A DNA stretch of 64,000 nucleotides from Portunus trituberculatus (taxonomy: Eukaryota; Arthropoda; Malacostraca; Decapoda; Portunidae): contig NC_059286.1 in the NCBI RefSeq assembly GCF_017591435.1, forward strand, positions 3,051,682 to 3,115,681, read 5' to 3'. A model generated the notes under the pieces. It was not told where the DNA came from and did no database searches. It worked only from the letters and a program-made list of their open reading frames with translations. How positions within the stretch are numbered: the first letter of the stretch is position 1; every line of letters begins with the position of its first letter. The translations under genes were made by a program, and so were the position numbers. Shown here in pieces: positions 63,967 to 64,000 of the stretch.

Positions 63967-64000
63967 GAGCCGCGGGGAGGCGCTGCTATTCTTTATGTAC
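63967..64000 (+). CDS. possible start of the next exon, cut by the window end
   Basis: A branch-like CTAAT at 63940 and CGCAACCTCAG precede GAGCCGCGGGGAGGCGCTGC, open in phase 0 as EPRGGAAILYV. GC rises as in the other exons. Too short to prove. Confidence 0.25.

Overview
The window reads as nuclear DNA of an arthropod, most likely a decapod crustacean and perhaps a crab. It has spliceosomal introns with canonical GT...AG borders. Long (CT/GA)n, (CA/GT)n and trinucleotide arrays occur every few kilobases. It also holds tRNA-derived SINEs, non-LTR retrotransposon tails and TTAA-flanked MITEs. I see no bacterial operon, CRISPR array, rRNA or viral genome. The species call is inference from repeat style, not from a diagnostic gene.

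One protein-coding gene is recognisable. It is on the + strand, is cut into at least ten exons and runs through positions 11507 to 63548. I recognise it as a homologue of Drosophila tincar (tinc), a multipass membrane protein. Exons at 11507-11787, 27504-27611, 28590-28794, 28996-29101, 31050-31268, 38594-38788, 44944-45042, 45505-45624, 46351-46487, 61395-61533 and 63513-63548 join in matching phase from the second one on. They encode about 550 residues: roughly seven hydrophobic segments, then a charged cytoplasmic tail. The phase gap between 11787 and 27504 needs an extra 3n+1 nt. A microexon at about 12028-12052, directly behind a 181-nt CT tract, fits that gap. The 5' exons (start codon, first membrane segment) and the 3' end of the gene are not seen in this window.

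Layout. 1-11506 is 5' intron or flank made of degenerate tandem arrays, two MITEs, LINE tails and CT/CA tracts. 11507-12052 holds the first recognised exon and the candidate microexon. 12053-27503 is a 15-kb intron with satellites, a nine-unit array of about 122 bp and two calmer non-repetitive islands. 27504-31268 is an exon cluster covering the middle membrane segments. 31269-38593 is an intron with a SINE. 38594-46487 holds the last membrane exon and the tail exons, several of them bordered directly by microsatellites. 46488-61394 is a 15-kb intron with MITEs, a second SINE and a promoter-like patch. 61395-64000 holds the last two confident exons and a possible start of another.

The main interest lies in how repeats touch splicing. 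A donor is built into a (GA)n tract, an acceptor is preceded by (GT)n instead of pyrimidines, complementary GT/CA arrays flank small in-frame exons, and a strong in-frame alternative donor lies inside a local tandem duplication. Two MITE families can be defined here, one with six copies flanked by TTAA. Most long open frames in the window are translations of simple repeats and are not genes.
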